Assembly (NCBI RefSeq): GCF_050947875.1
Contig: NC_134577.1
Coordinates: 72,233,139-72,297,138 of the forward strand
Direction: 5' to 3'
DNA length: 64,000 nt
Origin: Dermacentor variabilis
Taxonomy: Eukaryota > Arthropoda > Arachnida > Ixodida > Ixodidae
Shown: piece by piece, positions 12,834-23,440 of the stretch
How positions within the stretch are numbered: position 1 is the stretch's first letter
How the letters are laid out: the number at the start of each line of letters is the position of its first letter
Made by a program: the position numbers and the translations under genes
Notes under the pieces: model-generated
Told to the model about the DNA's origin: nothing
What the model saw: the letters and a program-made list of their open reading frames with translations, nothing else
Databases searched by the model: none

Positions 12834-13040
12834 ACATTGTTGGTTGGTTAGTTGGGGTTTAATGGCACAAAGGCAACTAAGGCCATGCTGCACCAGTCAC
12901 AAGACAAAAGGAAACGAAAGGTTAAAGCAGGCAAACTTGCATTACATTATAGTTCGCGTAAAGCTACATTGTTACGTAGTATACTTATCGAGCTTAATAC
13001 CGCTAGCGGTGCCACTGGGGCTAAACTAATTGTGTTAGGC
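12834..13040 (-). mobile_element. Short I-type LINE 3' fragment inserted in the L2-like copy
   Basis: The L2 coding track is interrupted between the endonuclease and RT regions by about 200 bp. On plus it starts with a GTTGGTTGGTTAG tail and then GGGGTTTAATGGCACAAAGGC. This resembles the 3' end of the intact I-superfamily element (GGGGTTTCATGGCGCAAGGGC, next to its tail at 49817..49855). I read it as a heavily 5'-truncated minus-strand insertion with a CCAA-type tail. The right boundary is estimated from where L2-like sequence resumes. I did not find a clean target-site duplication. Confidence 0.45.
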
Positions 13041-13349
13041 TGTCTTACTCTACGGCAGATTCTTCCCGCGTACTCTGTTCAGAAGGCGGCAAATAGTCGC
13101 TGGAGTGGGCAAAATATTCATTCAAAGCCATAATAGCTGCATCATCGCTCATGTCTTGGCAGAGGGCTTTGACGTTGAAGCGCTATTTTGTTTTGCACAA
13201 ATTGTCCCAGATTATTAACTGCATTCCATAGTTTGCGAGGATCATTATAAATCTTGGCGAATAGGCATTTATAGTATATCTTCTTAGCTTTTCGTATGTC
13301 GGCATTTAGTTTATTGCGATGCGTTTTGAATTATTTTAGAGCGGCTAGG

Positions 13350-14414
13350 TCACGTGTTTGAACAATTATTATACATTTTGTTTTTTATTTTGATTCTTTT
13401 GTGAAGGCTCGCGCTGATTAATGGCTTTCGAATTTTCTTTTTGTTTAATGTGTGCGATACGATGGGGAAATTGCTGTTGTAATATGTTTTGAAATAGCGA
13501 AAGAAAACGCTATATGCGCAATCAGAATCCTGTTCTGCGTATACGAAAGACCAATTCGTAAGCGCTAGTTCCGAGCGAAGTTTCTCAAGTGTGAGCTGGT
13601 TTATGACTCGATACGCTGTTTTGTCGGTGTAGTTAGGTTTGTTAGGTGTAGTAGAGAAAAGAGCGAAGACTGGTAAGTGGTCACTGAGGTCGAGTGAAAA
13701 TAGGCCTGAAGCAATCTTATTTGTTGGCGCGTTTGTGATGCAAACGTCCAGCAGTGTGGCGCTATGATCAGTGATTCGGCTGGGCAGTCTAATGGTGTTC
13801 GAACAATGATATGTGGACAAAATAGTTTCAAACTGCACGGTGGCTGCGTCATCGCTTATCATGTTGACATTTACGTTACCCATCAGAAAAAAAGGCACGT
13901 GCAATAGGTTTACCTTCCATATCAGGCTTTCAAAGGTATAAAAAAATTCAGACTTTCTGCTCGCGGGTGGCCGATACACTGCAGTAACTGCAATATTTCG
14001 TAATCGTATTGTAATACATTCGAGGTTAGTGGTCACGAACGTTAGCTCATCGATGACATCATGCATAAGACAATCTTTCACATACAAGGCTAATCCTCCC
14101 CCACGATTGGTAGTCCTGGTAACACCATTGTATGTGTAATAGTCTAATTGTGAAGGAGTGTCATTCGGAGTGAGCCATGTTTCGGAAAGCAGTATAACAT
14201 CAAATTTTATAGTTAAGGGATCAAGGAACGTGCTGAGATCAAAAATTTTGTTTTTAATAATGCGCACATTTAGATGAAAAGCACTGAAATGTTTTCCAAT
14301 ATGTTCGGCCGCTTTGTTAAAACTATCCGCATCATAGTAACGGAAACTGTCAAATAGAGCCATTTCGTAGCAGATTGAGCCATTTAAAAGTGTCAGTTGG
14401 ATACTTAGTGACAC
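13350..14414 (-). pseudogene. L2-like ORF2, AP-type endonuclease domain
   Basis: A 354-codon open piece with the endonuclease/exonuclease/phosphatase fold motifs: LLSETWL (metal-binding Glu), VYRPPASRKSEF, GNVNVNM where families normally have GDxN, DHSATLLDVCI and LSDHLPVFALF (catalytic Asp-His). In a working LINE this domain nicks the target DNA. The Asp-to-Asn change in the GDxN box (near 13877..13885) would be expected to damage catalysis. The frame opens just as ORF1 closes: the ORF1 stop overlaps the first ORF2 codons near 14405..14414, consistent with termination-reinitiation coupling. Confidence 0.75.
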
Positions 14415-15073
14415 ATTTGGTCCAAATCATTGCGTTCAGCTATTCGCAGCACCTCCGATGACTCTGTTTTCCTGGCAAGAACTTTTCCATTATTTGTCCA
14501 TACGTAACTCCATCCAACATCACGCTTCTTAGCTATAGCAGCACCCAGAAGGTGTTTCCCAAGATGAGTGGGGTTTTCATTAACAAATATAGGATCGGTG
14601 GACTGGAAGCCAATTTGGTTAGCAAAAAGACGCGCTCTCTTGGCTTTAGTAAAAATAGCATTTCGCTTTTCTCGGCGAACAATGCGTTCAATGATATTCT
14701 TCACCTCGGGGTGCTTAGTTGCTATTCTGTGACAAATATCAATAGCTGTCGAAGTGATGGGTTCCCCAACTGCTGCGCGAATTTTCTAGACTACTTCAGA
14801 AGGATCACCTAGATTAGGCACACCCTTGATTTCAAGTTTGTTTGCTCTGGCATACGTCTCCAAGTCTTCAACTTTCATGCGTAATTTCTTTGTTTCCATC
14901 GCGAGAATATCGTTAGCTTTCCGTGCTTCTGCGAGTTCCTTTCGCAACGACTTTACCTGTTCCATGAGCGGCTTAACGTCATCACAGACTGAACTGCAAT
15001 AGTCCATACTTTTCTTAATGTCGCGAAGTTCCTTCCGTATTTATCGCTGAAAGACTTCTAGCTCCTTAGTCAT
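14405..15073 (-). pseudogene. L2-like ORF1 (coiled-coil, nucleic-acid-binding type), broken
   Basis: Starts at an ATG at 15071..15073 (MTKELEVFQR then an in-frame stop) and continues in the same frame. It has a Lys/Glu-rich heptad stretch (MEQVKSLRKELAEARKAND...), the LETYARANKLEIKGVP segment typical of LINE ORF1 proteins with a FP25/L1-ORF1p-like C-terminal domain, and then shifts frame near 14790. The C-terminal half (14405..14704) includes RREKRNAIFTKAKRARL and LGKHLLGAAIAKKRDVGW. The family role is RNA binding and chaperoning of the retrotransposon RNP. It has at least one stop and one frameshift. Confidence 0.65.
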
Positions 15074-15074
15074 C

Positions 15075-15500
15075 TTTCAACAAAACAGCAATAACGAGAC
15101 ACAAAAGGGGTCAGTGGTGTTTGGCAGCAGTGCTAGCCACGGTATAATTAAGATGAAGGAATGAATCCTCACCTTCCTACAGAGAATGCTTGTTTGAATC
15201 CTGCGAGCACTGCTACCAAACTGTGGTCAGAGCAGAATGATCCCGGCTTACATATTGTCCGTGGCCTAGAACGCCGTCCTCTGCGCAGGCGCTCCCGTTC
15301 CGCAGCACCAAGCCACTTGTCGATTGGGTAGGACAGCGCCGCGTGTCGACACGATGTGTATCGCTTAGGCTGTCCGTTCAGTGCTCCAGTCGGTGGTACC
15401 CGTTGCAGCGCGCGGCGATAAAGATGCCAGCAATGTTATGAGCTGCGTGCAGAGAACGCTTGTTATTGACGTGAATCCTGCGAGCACTGCTGCGAACTGC
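15075..15500 (-). promoter_or_regulatory. 5' UTR/promoter region of L2-like copy 1 with internal repeat
   Basis: A GC-rich, CpG-bearing stretch directly upstream of ORF1. A ~45-bp motif (GAATCCTGCGAGCACTGCT core, preceded by AGAGAA(T/C)GCTTGTT) occurs at 15181..15223 and again at 15451..15499, 270 bp apart. Repeated 5' UTR monomers are known to carry promoters in some LINEs. That it acts as a promoter here is inference. Confidence 0.45.
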
Positions 15501-15760
15501 CAAAACTTGCCCCAGTAAGATTGAGTACATGCGAAACTAATTGCGTCGCAAAGCCGGGTGCGGCGAGCGTGTCAAAGAACTACTGAAGAAAGTTTAGATA
15601 ATGTTAGGGCGCACAGAAAGCGTCGCAAACATCTCCCAGTACGAGTCATTAACTGAAGTTACCCATGCCTGGACGGCCGAGTCGTTTTTCCCTAACTGCG
15701 TCAGAAGTCTCGGTTCCGTGTCGCAAAAGCTAAATATGTTGAAATGCGTCGTAGACTTTC
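15501..15760. repeat. Tandem repeat of about 170 bp, right part
   Basis: Continues the array interrupted by the L2-like element. CAGTAAGATTGAGTACATGCG and AAAGCCGGGTGCGGC match CCGTAAGATTCAGTACACGCG and AACGCCGGGCGCGGCC of unit 1 (10926..11012). A further unit start (GTTTAGATAATGTTAGGG) lies near 15592. Units are diverged. Confidence 0.5.
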
Positions 15761-17118
15761 AAACAAAATTACTCGCCTTTCCATAGTCTAATAGTGCAGT
15801 GGCGCCATGTCGAAGTGCACAAGGAAAGCAAGAATTCGGCGGGAGCGCAACAAACACACAACGTCCATAAAAAACGGGTCGCCGAACAGGCGAAATTCTC
15901 ACGCGCAGCCGGCTTCGCTCGCTTCAGTGGCGTGTCTGGAGCAAGACGCATGCATATGGCGCGTCTAGCATGCCGGTAGGTTATTGCGAGGTAACGCAAG
16001 AAAAATAAGTTCATTCCTACGCAAAAATTTTAAATTTTAGCGGGAAAGAAAAAAATACGTTGTCTATGTTCATTTCACCTTTTTTTTTTTTCGATGCTCG
16101 CGTCAGCTAGCGGGTGGGATTAACGCTAGGCGTAACGTGTTTCCTTTTGCCACATTTTCTCGAGTGTCCACTCTTGCTGAATTTCTTTCTCTACGTTGAG
16201 ACGATCGACGAGCATGCTAGCCACTATCGTTGTGCTCAGTGTTACTTGTTTTGCTGGGCACAGTTTCACCCAACAAAAAGTTTCGTGACATGTGTTCTGT
16301 ACTGTGGTCGTTCACCATGACAGCAATGTGACCATATCAACACATCGTGACAGGTACCATTACTACCAGCGACCCGCTTATATTGCGGCTCGTGCATATT
16401 CAGACTTTCGATTCCTGATGGAGCCGTTCGTTAATGGTAGCGGTACGTAGTTGCCTACTGACAAGTCCATATTAGTTCTCCCAATTACTACAATAATTTT
16501 GTTCTCCGCAAACGGCAGCAGTTGTAAAGCTAACAAACGTACAAAGCCGTATTAATACAGCTTTGTCCTTAGCGCAAACCTTTTATTTTAAAGTTTTAAG
16601 CCCTTGCAGAAAAAGGAGGGAAATCAGAGTTCTGCGCCTCTATTTCTGTGTCATCGCTTCTAGACGGAGGATTAAAGAACAGCCTCCTCCGAGTAAAAGC
16701 ACTCCTCATTTTTCTTTGCAGCTATCCTTGAGATAAAGATGTAGCTCAGGCCCAACTATGATGTCGCTTATTCAAATACATGCAAAACGCAGGAACGATT
16801 TTCTGTGATAACCACTCGGTCAATTTTAATGTTATTTGCGGCGTTTGAGAGAGAACAATAAATTCTAGTAACTATTGCAAGCAGAATGTTTATTGAAGGC
16901 CTGAATTTCTTAAGTGAAACTTACAAAACTTGGTATGGTTAAAAAGAAATAGAAGCACAAAGTTTAGTAATTTGTAGCTTTGCACAACAGGCAGATAACA
17001 CAGTCTTGCAATCTGCATCCGTTAGCGGAAAAATTTATTATCGGAATATCGTGCTTTGTTTACAAAGGCTTTGCAAAAGTCCTACCCGCATATTAGCGGC
17101 GTATTTGAGAGCTATGTA
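15761..17118. other. Stretch without recognised genes
   Basis: No family motif, RNA gene or clear repeat beyond a poly(T) run at about 16079..16091. Confidence 0.45.
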
Positions 17119-17425
17119 TAATAATGAATGAATGAATTTATTTCTCCTGCTTACAACAGAAAGGAAGCAGAAGCTAAAGGCCATGTGGCCAGACGAAGGC
17201 TTCTGCTCCCACAGTAATTCGGCACGCAGGCCGTACTCAGCAACAAGTATCATACATAAATACTGAAATCAACTGGATAGCCGCGAGACAATATTGTTTT
17301 CGTGAAACAAAACATGTATACAAGAAATATGAGAAACCAACGGGATAATCAAAGTACGATGCATTTTGTTTGAGACCAACCACAACCAGAAAGCAAAAGA
17401 CTGACAATTTATAGTGTGGTTCTAA

Positions 17426-18448
17426 TCAGACGAACTCAATATTGTTCAGGCTGAGAAAACTTTTGAATGATTTATTCGAATATTCTATAATTTCATCTTC
17501 AAAATCACGTAGGGGATTTAGTAGTGAAGGTGCCTGGTAACTGACTAGTTGTTTTCCGTAATTGGTTCTTATTTTTGGTGTTCTCATGTTATGTTGTCGA
17601 AGGCTGTAGTGCGGATTGGTGGGTACATTCAAGATGTACTGCGATTTGTTTTGTTTAATGTATTGCAGCAACTTGTAATAATACACCTGTATTGCCTTTA
17701 ACATGGACTGTTTCATAAAATATGGTGTGGTTCTAAAGTTTTGTACAGGGCCATAGTATCCCTCGAATGCGCGTAGGACTTTTTTGTAGCACTATCAATT
17801 TATTACAATTTTTTTACGAAGTAGTGCCCCAAATTAATATACAATAGGTTAATCTAGAATAAAAGAGTGCGTAGTATAAAGAACTTTTCAACCATGGGGG
17901 AACCAGAGTACTCAGTTTGTATAAGCAACCAATAGTTCTGCTTAGTTCGATAGCAAGTTTGTTGATGTGCATGTTCCAGGTCAAATCCTCTTGGAACCAC
18001 ACTCCCAGAAATTTTTGACATTTTGCCTGTTCTATCAGCCCATCTTCAAAAAGAATAGCCGCGTTGCAGTTACGTGGTTTATTAGTAGGAGCAAATATCA
18101 CATATTTGTTTTGGAGGAATTCATTTGTAGCTTATTATGTTTTAACCAGCAAGAGAGTTGCTTCAGGTAATTGTTAACTTTTGATTCGAGCTCTATTATA
18201 GTAGCAGCTTTAAAGAATATGTTAGTATCATCTGCATACATAACTAATTCGGGACAGTCGGGTTTGTCACACAGATCATTAATATATATTATAAATAGAA
18301 GGGGTCCAAGTATTGATCCTTGTGGAACACCCGTTACGATTTCCGGGTAAGATGAAACATCATTATTTATACTGACATATTGATAGCGATTGGTTAAGTA
18401 ATGTCGTAAAAGTTCCAATACGATACCTCGTACACCACACTGTTCCAA
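17426..18448 (-). pseudogene. L2-like ORF2 palm, thumb and C-terminus (copy 2, broken)
   Basis: Three open pieces: 18098..18448 (RT palm, KPDCPELVMYADDTNIFF), 17814..18101 (post-RT region with ALFYSRLTYCILIWG) and 17426..17716 (C-terminal tail ending in SFKSFLSLNNIEFV). They run in order on the same strand and together make an RT C-terminal half. Catalytic Asp residues of YADD are kept, but frameshifts near 18100 and 17720..17810 make it non-functional. It is more similar in motif content to L2 copy 1 than to the other LINEs in this window. Confidence 0.7.
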
Positions 18449-18680
18449 TTTGCTAATTAATAAACTGTGGCATACTGAATCAAAGGCTTTCCTAAAGTAT
18501 ACAAATAAACCTAACGTGTATATTCTATTTTCAATATTTGTTATTATTTTATGTTTGTTATTAAGAAGAGCTGCTTCACAAGATTTATTTTTTTTTGGAA
18601 TCCATACTGCATGTCACTAATTAGACTATATTTACTGAAAAATTTTTATAGTCTAACAATCAGGGCACTTTCCAACACCT

Positions 18681-18966
18681 TTGACAGAACAGAAGTAAGG
18701 GGGTTAACCTAGGGGCCCAATTTTTATTAGTCATATCATAAGAAGCCAACAAACACTGACACCAAGGACAACATAGGGGAAATTACTTGTGCTTAATAAA
18801 TGAAATAAGGAAACGATAAATTAATGAAAATGAAAGTGGATGAAAAAACAACTTGCCACCGGTGGGAAGTTGTTTTTTCATCTACTTTATTTCCATTAAT
18901 TCATCGTTTCTTTTTTTCATTTATTAAGCACAAGTAATTTCCCCTATGTTATCCTTGACAGAACAG
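18681..18966. mobile_element. Palindromic SINE-like insertion with target-site duplication
   Basis: The L2 copy-2 RT frame is interrupted. TTGACAGAACAG occurs at both edges (18681..18692 and 18955..18966) as a 12-bp direct repeat, so the insert is 18693..18954. From 18770 to 18950 it is a near-perfect inverted repeat, with arms of about 90 bp and roughly 90 percent identity by eye, meeting near 18860 around CCACCGGTGG. The non-palindromic 18701..18769 part (GGGCCCAATTTTTATTAGTC onward) is, from memory, typical of a dispersed tick SINE-like repeat. No tRNA head remains. It could be a rearranged SINE or a foldback element. Confidence 0.6.
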
Positions 18967-19330
18967 GTAAGACGGATATCGGCCGGAAATTTGTCAATAA
19001 ATGTTTATCACCTCCTTTGTAAATAGGGCATACACGTGGTATTTTTAGACAATCAAGAAATATACCGCTTTCAAACATTCTGTTTATGATGTGAACAAGG
19101 ACAGGTGCAATTATATCCGCAATGTATTTCATTGGTACTCGTTACACGTCATCGTACCCAGCAGAGACAGTGTTTTTTACTTTGAACAGCCAGCACTTGC
19201 ACAACTTGAGCAGGTGTAACAAGTGTAAGCATCACTCAGTTAGTAAGACTGAATTTATTTACTTTGTCTGCTTTAGATGTACTATTAGACGCGATCTACA
19301 GAATTGATATCCTTTTTCATTGCTGAATTT

Positions 19331-20039
19331 CAGAGTTATAAACCTGATCGTCACATTTTGTGAGAATGGGCTATTTTAATTTTTTTATCAAAGCATTGAC
19401 TGCCTAAATCAAATATTCTGTGCCAACGGTCACTAGATTCGCACTTTTTATTGAAATGCAATACCGTGCTGCACACTCGTGCTGCAGTAAAAAACATAGA
19501 ATCCCACAGTACACAGGCAGTAACGTCTATTATCGTTTCATCATATAAACGCGCACTTTGGTGCAGTGATAAAATGAGGCTAAAAGCTGTGAGTGTCGGG
19601 TCAGTGTCTCTTGAAATAAAAGTAAATGAGAGCCGATCGGCTGCGATGGGAATAGGGTACCTGTTAGCAAGAACTTGTAACGACCGAGTGCGTATTGGCG
19701 AAAGCGCTGTAATGGCGGGCAGGAAATTACGTTGAATATCAGTGTTTTTTATGGCGCAGCTCTTAAGCGCGCGTTCCTGCGTTGAGCATCGACGTTTGTC
19801 GGCGGCGTAACCGAGCGAACGAGCAAAGCGAAAGATGAAGGAGCGAACGAATAGCACAGCGGGGGATGAAATAGGGCGAGAGTGAACAGTGCGCGAGGAG
19901 GAACGTGGAGGAGGAGGGTGCAGGGGATGCAAAAGGAGGAAAGCGGAGGAAGGCACCTTGAAGCACCACCAGACCGCGCTCTCGTCCAGGCATCCGCGTC
20001 ACGAAACCGCATAATTACGCATGCAATGGATAGATTGTG
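19331..20039. other. Stretch without recognised genes
   Basis: Two overlapping minus-strand open frames (201 and 163 codons) exist, but they are rich in Arg/Ser/Pro from purine-rich sequence (about 19800..19980) and show no family motifs. I judge them to be chance. Confidence 0.4.
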
Positions 20040-21340
20040 CAACAGAATGTGCCCTCGCTGATGCATGCGGACGACAAAGTGCTGATAGCGGACAATGTAA
20101 GATTGGCCAATATGTGCGGCAACGCAGCGACAAATCAAGGCAAATAATTTAGCACAGAGAAATTGCGAATTATAACGGTTAATGAAGAGACTAGTAACCA
20201 CGTGGTGTGGATTCAACAAGTCATACCCATAGCCAAGCAATATAAATACCTCGGCGTATACGTAAAGGAAGGAAACACTTACTCAAGCACCCACCAAGAT
20301 AACCTGAAACGAAAAGGGAAGCGAAATGCAGCAGTAATGAAACATAGGGCATTTTGGCACCACCAGAAATATTAGGTGGTGCGTGGCATCGGCAGAGGGG
20401 TCATGGTGCCAGCGCTCACGCTCGCAAATGCCGTTCTGTGTCTAAAATCGCATATATTGTCTGGGTTGGAAGATAACCAAAGATCGATGGGGCGGTTTGT
20501 TTTGGGAGCCCCCGGCAAAACGACATGGGTTGGGAGTATTTTTAAAGTGAGAGGAGCGCAGCGCGAAATTTGTTTTGAGGAAAGACAAAGGAACATGGAT
20601 GAAAATAAATGGGCAGTTAAAGTGCACAAGCACGTATACTTGAAAAGCGTGGACACATAATGGAGGAAGAAGTCCAGAAAATTGACAACCAAATTCAGGG
20701 TGATTAAAACTGTAAATAGACAACCAGGAGTCATCAAAGAGAATGTAATGGAAACAGAGCCAGTTAATTGGATGCAAAGAATGGAAACAAAAAAGGCCCT
20801 GAACATTTACAAAAAGGACAACAAATTAAAAGGGCTAATTTGTACGATAACACAAAATGCAGTGCCTTGCTGTTAGAGACCGTAGGTGGTTTCCTGAGTA
20901 TAAAGACATACTGGACCAAATATTCGGAATTAGAAGAGGCATATTCACGCTGCAGCAATAATCCGGAGATCACCCAGCACATCTAATGAAATGTGAAGGG
21001 ATTCACACAGTGAGAACGGTAGGTAACGTACGTATTTCAGAGTGTTTTGGCTTAAAGTGGACGAAGCGTCAACCAGTAAGCAGTCTAGACAAGCAAGAGT
21101 CGTTAAATGTATTAGCGGGAAAAAAAAGAAGGGCAGAGATTGATAGGACCGGATCTCTTACAGTCATAGCTAGCGGTACAAGGTAGAGTTTGAAGGGAAA
21201 AAATATTACGCAGCTGTATACAATAATGCTAGATAAAAACATGTATAGCATAACCGATTAAATCAAGCAGGCTAGGTGACCTCCCCGTTGCAAATGGAAC
21301 GTCTTTAAATCATCATCACCATCATTATCATGATCATTAT
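20040..21340 (+). mobile_element. Degenerate non-LTR retrotransposon 3' half, clade uncertain
   Basis: Plus strand. MHADDKVLIADN at about 20059..20095 fits an RT catalytic YADD box changed to HADD. IAKQYKYLGVYVKEGNTY (about 20230..20283) fits the RT thumb. From 20163 to 20876 a single frame continues with only two stops (20373..20375 and near 20658), carrying WAVKVHKHVYLKSVDT and MQRMETKKALNIYKK. After a frame shift a Cys/His-type remnant follows (YSRCSNNPEITQHI, MKCEG). The 3' end near 21309..21340 is an ATC-rich tail. The copy is 5' truncated and dead. I do not assign a clade. Confidence 0.55.
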
Positions 21341-21839
21341 AATCGGTGACACCTCCTGGCAATGCGCAGGGCGCATAGAGAGGCCTAACTTTCATTTATT
21401 CCAAAATAAGTGAGCCCACGCTGAAAAAAAAAAGTACTTCTTCGTCTGTGAAAGTATAGCTTCAATTAAAGCGAAAAAGAAGCAACGTCAAAATGACGTC
21501 AGTACAGTTACCTTCTATCACATCCTGCGAAGAATTCGTTAAACGTACAGCTATTTTCTCTCTATATGTTGTGCACGCGAATAAATGAAATTTCCTGGCG
21601 GAAACTTTATAATACTAAGTTCCAGTCACACCAGACTATTTACTTGTCCAAATATAATAGGAACATGATAGGCCCACAAATGTGATTGTAGAAGCAATAA
21701 AAAATATTGACAGTCTTCGTTTGATTTCTTTTACAGAGCGGCTAATTAGGAGGCTTTCGTCTATTAACGTTTAGCTTCAAGAATGAAGTCAGTTAAACAC
21801 AGCTGTCAACGTCACTCTGCCTTTGCGGCAGCACATTGA
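21341..21839. other. Stretch without recognised genes
   Basis: AT-rich, no supported feature. Confidence 0.45.
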
Positions 21840-22029
21840 CGTCCCTGGAACTTACGCGGATACAATACCGTTTTTTTCTTTCCGTCCAATTTGTTTTTGT
21901 CCTGCGTTCTAGGTTGTGTTTTGGTTAAATACAAAAAATAACAAGGGAGAAACCAACTTAAACTGCAGGACAAAAACCAATTGAACAGAAAGAAAAAACG
22001 GTATTGATTCCGCGTAAGTTCCAGGGACG
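21840..22029. mobile_element. Foldback / MITE-like inverted-repeat element
   Basis: Arms of about 63 bp (21840..21904 and 21965..22029) are inverted copies. The left arm begins CGTCCCTGGAACTTACGCGG, and the reverse complement of the right arm begins with the same word and stays matched for about 60 bp with a few differences. About 60 bp lie between them. Long terminal inverted repeats around a tiny non-coding core fit a MITE or foldback DNA transposon. No transposase is encoded, and I could not identify a convincing target-site duplication. It could alternatively be a local inverted duplication. Confidence 0.6.
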
Positions 22030-23440
22030 CTTCCAGGAAAACTTGTCCTGGATTATTTCTCTTCTTTAACCAATACACAGTCTTGGTGATGAACACTTAG
22101 TGACGCGTGAAACCGCAAGCACAGGAAAAGGAGCTATGTATGGAAAATGAGCCGGTGCACTTGGACTATGCAAATTAAAGTGAATCAACAGCCTGCGGGT
22201 TGGAGACAGCAGAACAGTCCTGCTGAATCCACGCCGACAGCAATGCAGCGGGACTACCACTGGTTAGGACATGAATATAGCAAGAGGTCTGTGCGAAGAG
22301 CCCGCTATGTACTCGCAGAACTCCGCCCAGTTTCATAATCAGGTGCGTCTTTTATCTTCATGAAAGCACTCCTTGTTTCATATGAACAACTTTTTTTCTT
22401 ACGTTCTGCGTGCTCTTTATTCACGCTTAAACCGGCGCTGCTCATCAGGGCTTTAGCTTAACCAATGAGATAATTGCGGCTGCCACGAGTTCTTCTGCAC
22501 GAATTTCAAAGGATAGCGGAAGGGATTGCTGAGAAACAACGAAATACGCTCGAATTCACAGATGCCAACCAAATAATTTTGGTTTAGTCTTTACATTTCA
22601 TTAGTTTTATTGTCTGAATTGGAGGTGGACAGGAAATTATGAGGTATTTTGTCGTACGTAGTATTTGGTGCGAACTCGGAGTTACTGCAGTAAATTCCGC
22701 GCAATACTATCAATAATTGCTTGTCAGAAATATGTGGACGCAACGAATCAGTGGCTTGCCCTTCAATACGAACGCAGGCATATTCCTGCCGAGTAACTTT
22801 TATTGCAATAGTAAAGATAAACGTACGTAAAGCCATGCTCCTCTATAATTGAATTCAAGAAGGCATACATAAGATGTTTCAGTTCGTAAGTTCATGCGAT
22901 GTTCCAATTTCATAAGGAACTCGAACATCGTCACTCGTTCAAAATTTAAATGGCTAATAAAAACAATTTTAGGCGTGTAAAATAATAAATGTAGTTCAAA
23001 TTCGACGCCGATATTTATTTCATGTGACTAGATATATCGAAGTTTTATAGCGTATTCTAGAACTATGTAGAACCGTGACATTATTCCTGTCACGTTCAGT
23101 CAACTTGACATTGCCGTTGAGCGCTTTCGTTATAATACAGCCGGTTAGTGGTGCAAGAACCAACAAATACCAATCGTTTGTTAGCCAGATGCATAGGTAT
23201 AACATTGTCTTGTAACACTTTTTCACCACTAATATACATAATTAAAACAGTGAAAACGCAGCAGTAACTCGCACTTACAGAAGATAGCTTTCGGAGGACG
23301 GTAAAGGGCGAACTGTGATGAAATTTCGCTTTGACTAAATTTGTTATTAATAACTAGTATATACCATTGAAGCAATCTTGGCAAAGCTGCAAGGCTCGTG
23401 ATTGTCAATTTTTTTTTCGTTATAACACTCTGTACAGCAC
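22030..23440. other. Stretch without recognised genes
   Basis: No family motif or repeat recognised. Confidence 0.45.

Larger units (their letters stand above)
11069..15500 (-). mobile_element. Decayed L2-like (CR1/L2 group) non-LTR retrotransposon, copy 1
   Basis: A near full-length, two-ORF LINE on the minus strand. Order from 5': GC-rich 5' region (15075..15500), ORF1 remnant (14405..15073), ORF2 with AP-type endonuclease (13350..14414), reverse transcriptase (12119..12799) and C-terminal part (11394..12101), then a 3' UTR ending near 11069 in a (TTGAC)n-type tail, read TCAAGTCAAGTCAAG on plus. Reading frames are broken many times and a ~200-bp foreign insertion lies at 12834..13040, so the copy is dead. 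It interrupts a ~170-bp tandem repeat, and its 5' boundary near 15500 is approximate. The clade call rests on endonuclease-RT order, absence of RNase H, and a short tail repeat. Confidence 0.75.
17119..19330 (-). mobile_element. Decayed L2-like non-LTR retrotransposon, copy 2 (5' truncated)
   Basis: Same family type as copy 1, minus strand. RT fingers at 18955..19140 (IADIIAPVLVHIINRMFESG, RVCPIYKGGD, NFRPISVLPVLSRI), a 262-bp insertion at 18693..18954, RT palm at 18098..18448 with GVPQGSILGPLLFIIYIND and YADD encoded at 18227..18238, thumb at 17814..18101 (FLGVWFQEDLTWNMHI), C-terminus at 17426..17716. The 3' UTR ends near 17119..17145 in an (ATTC)n tail, a different tail unit from copy 1. 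No endonuclease or ORF1 is present, so it is 5' truncated near 19330. Frames are broken in several places. Confidence 0.75.

Noticed and set aside
19351..20240. Two long minus-strand open frames (201 and 163 codons)
   Set aside because: Arg/Ser/Pro-rich translation of purine-rich sequence; they overlap each other and have no conserved motif.
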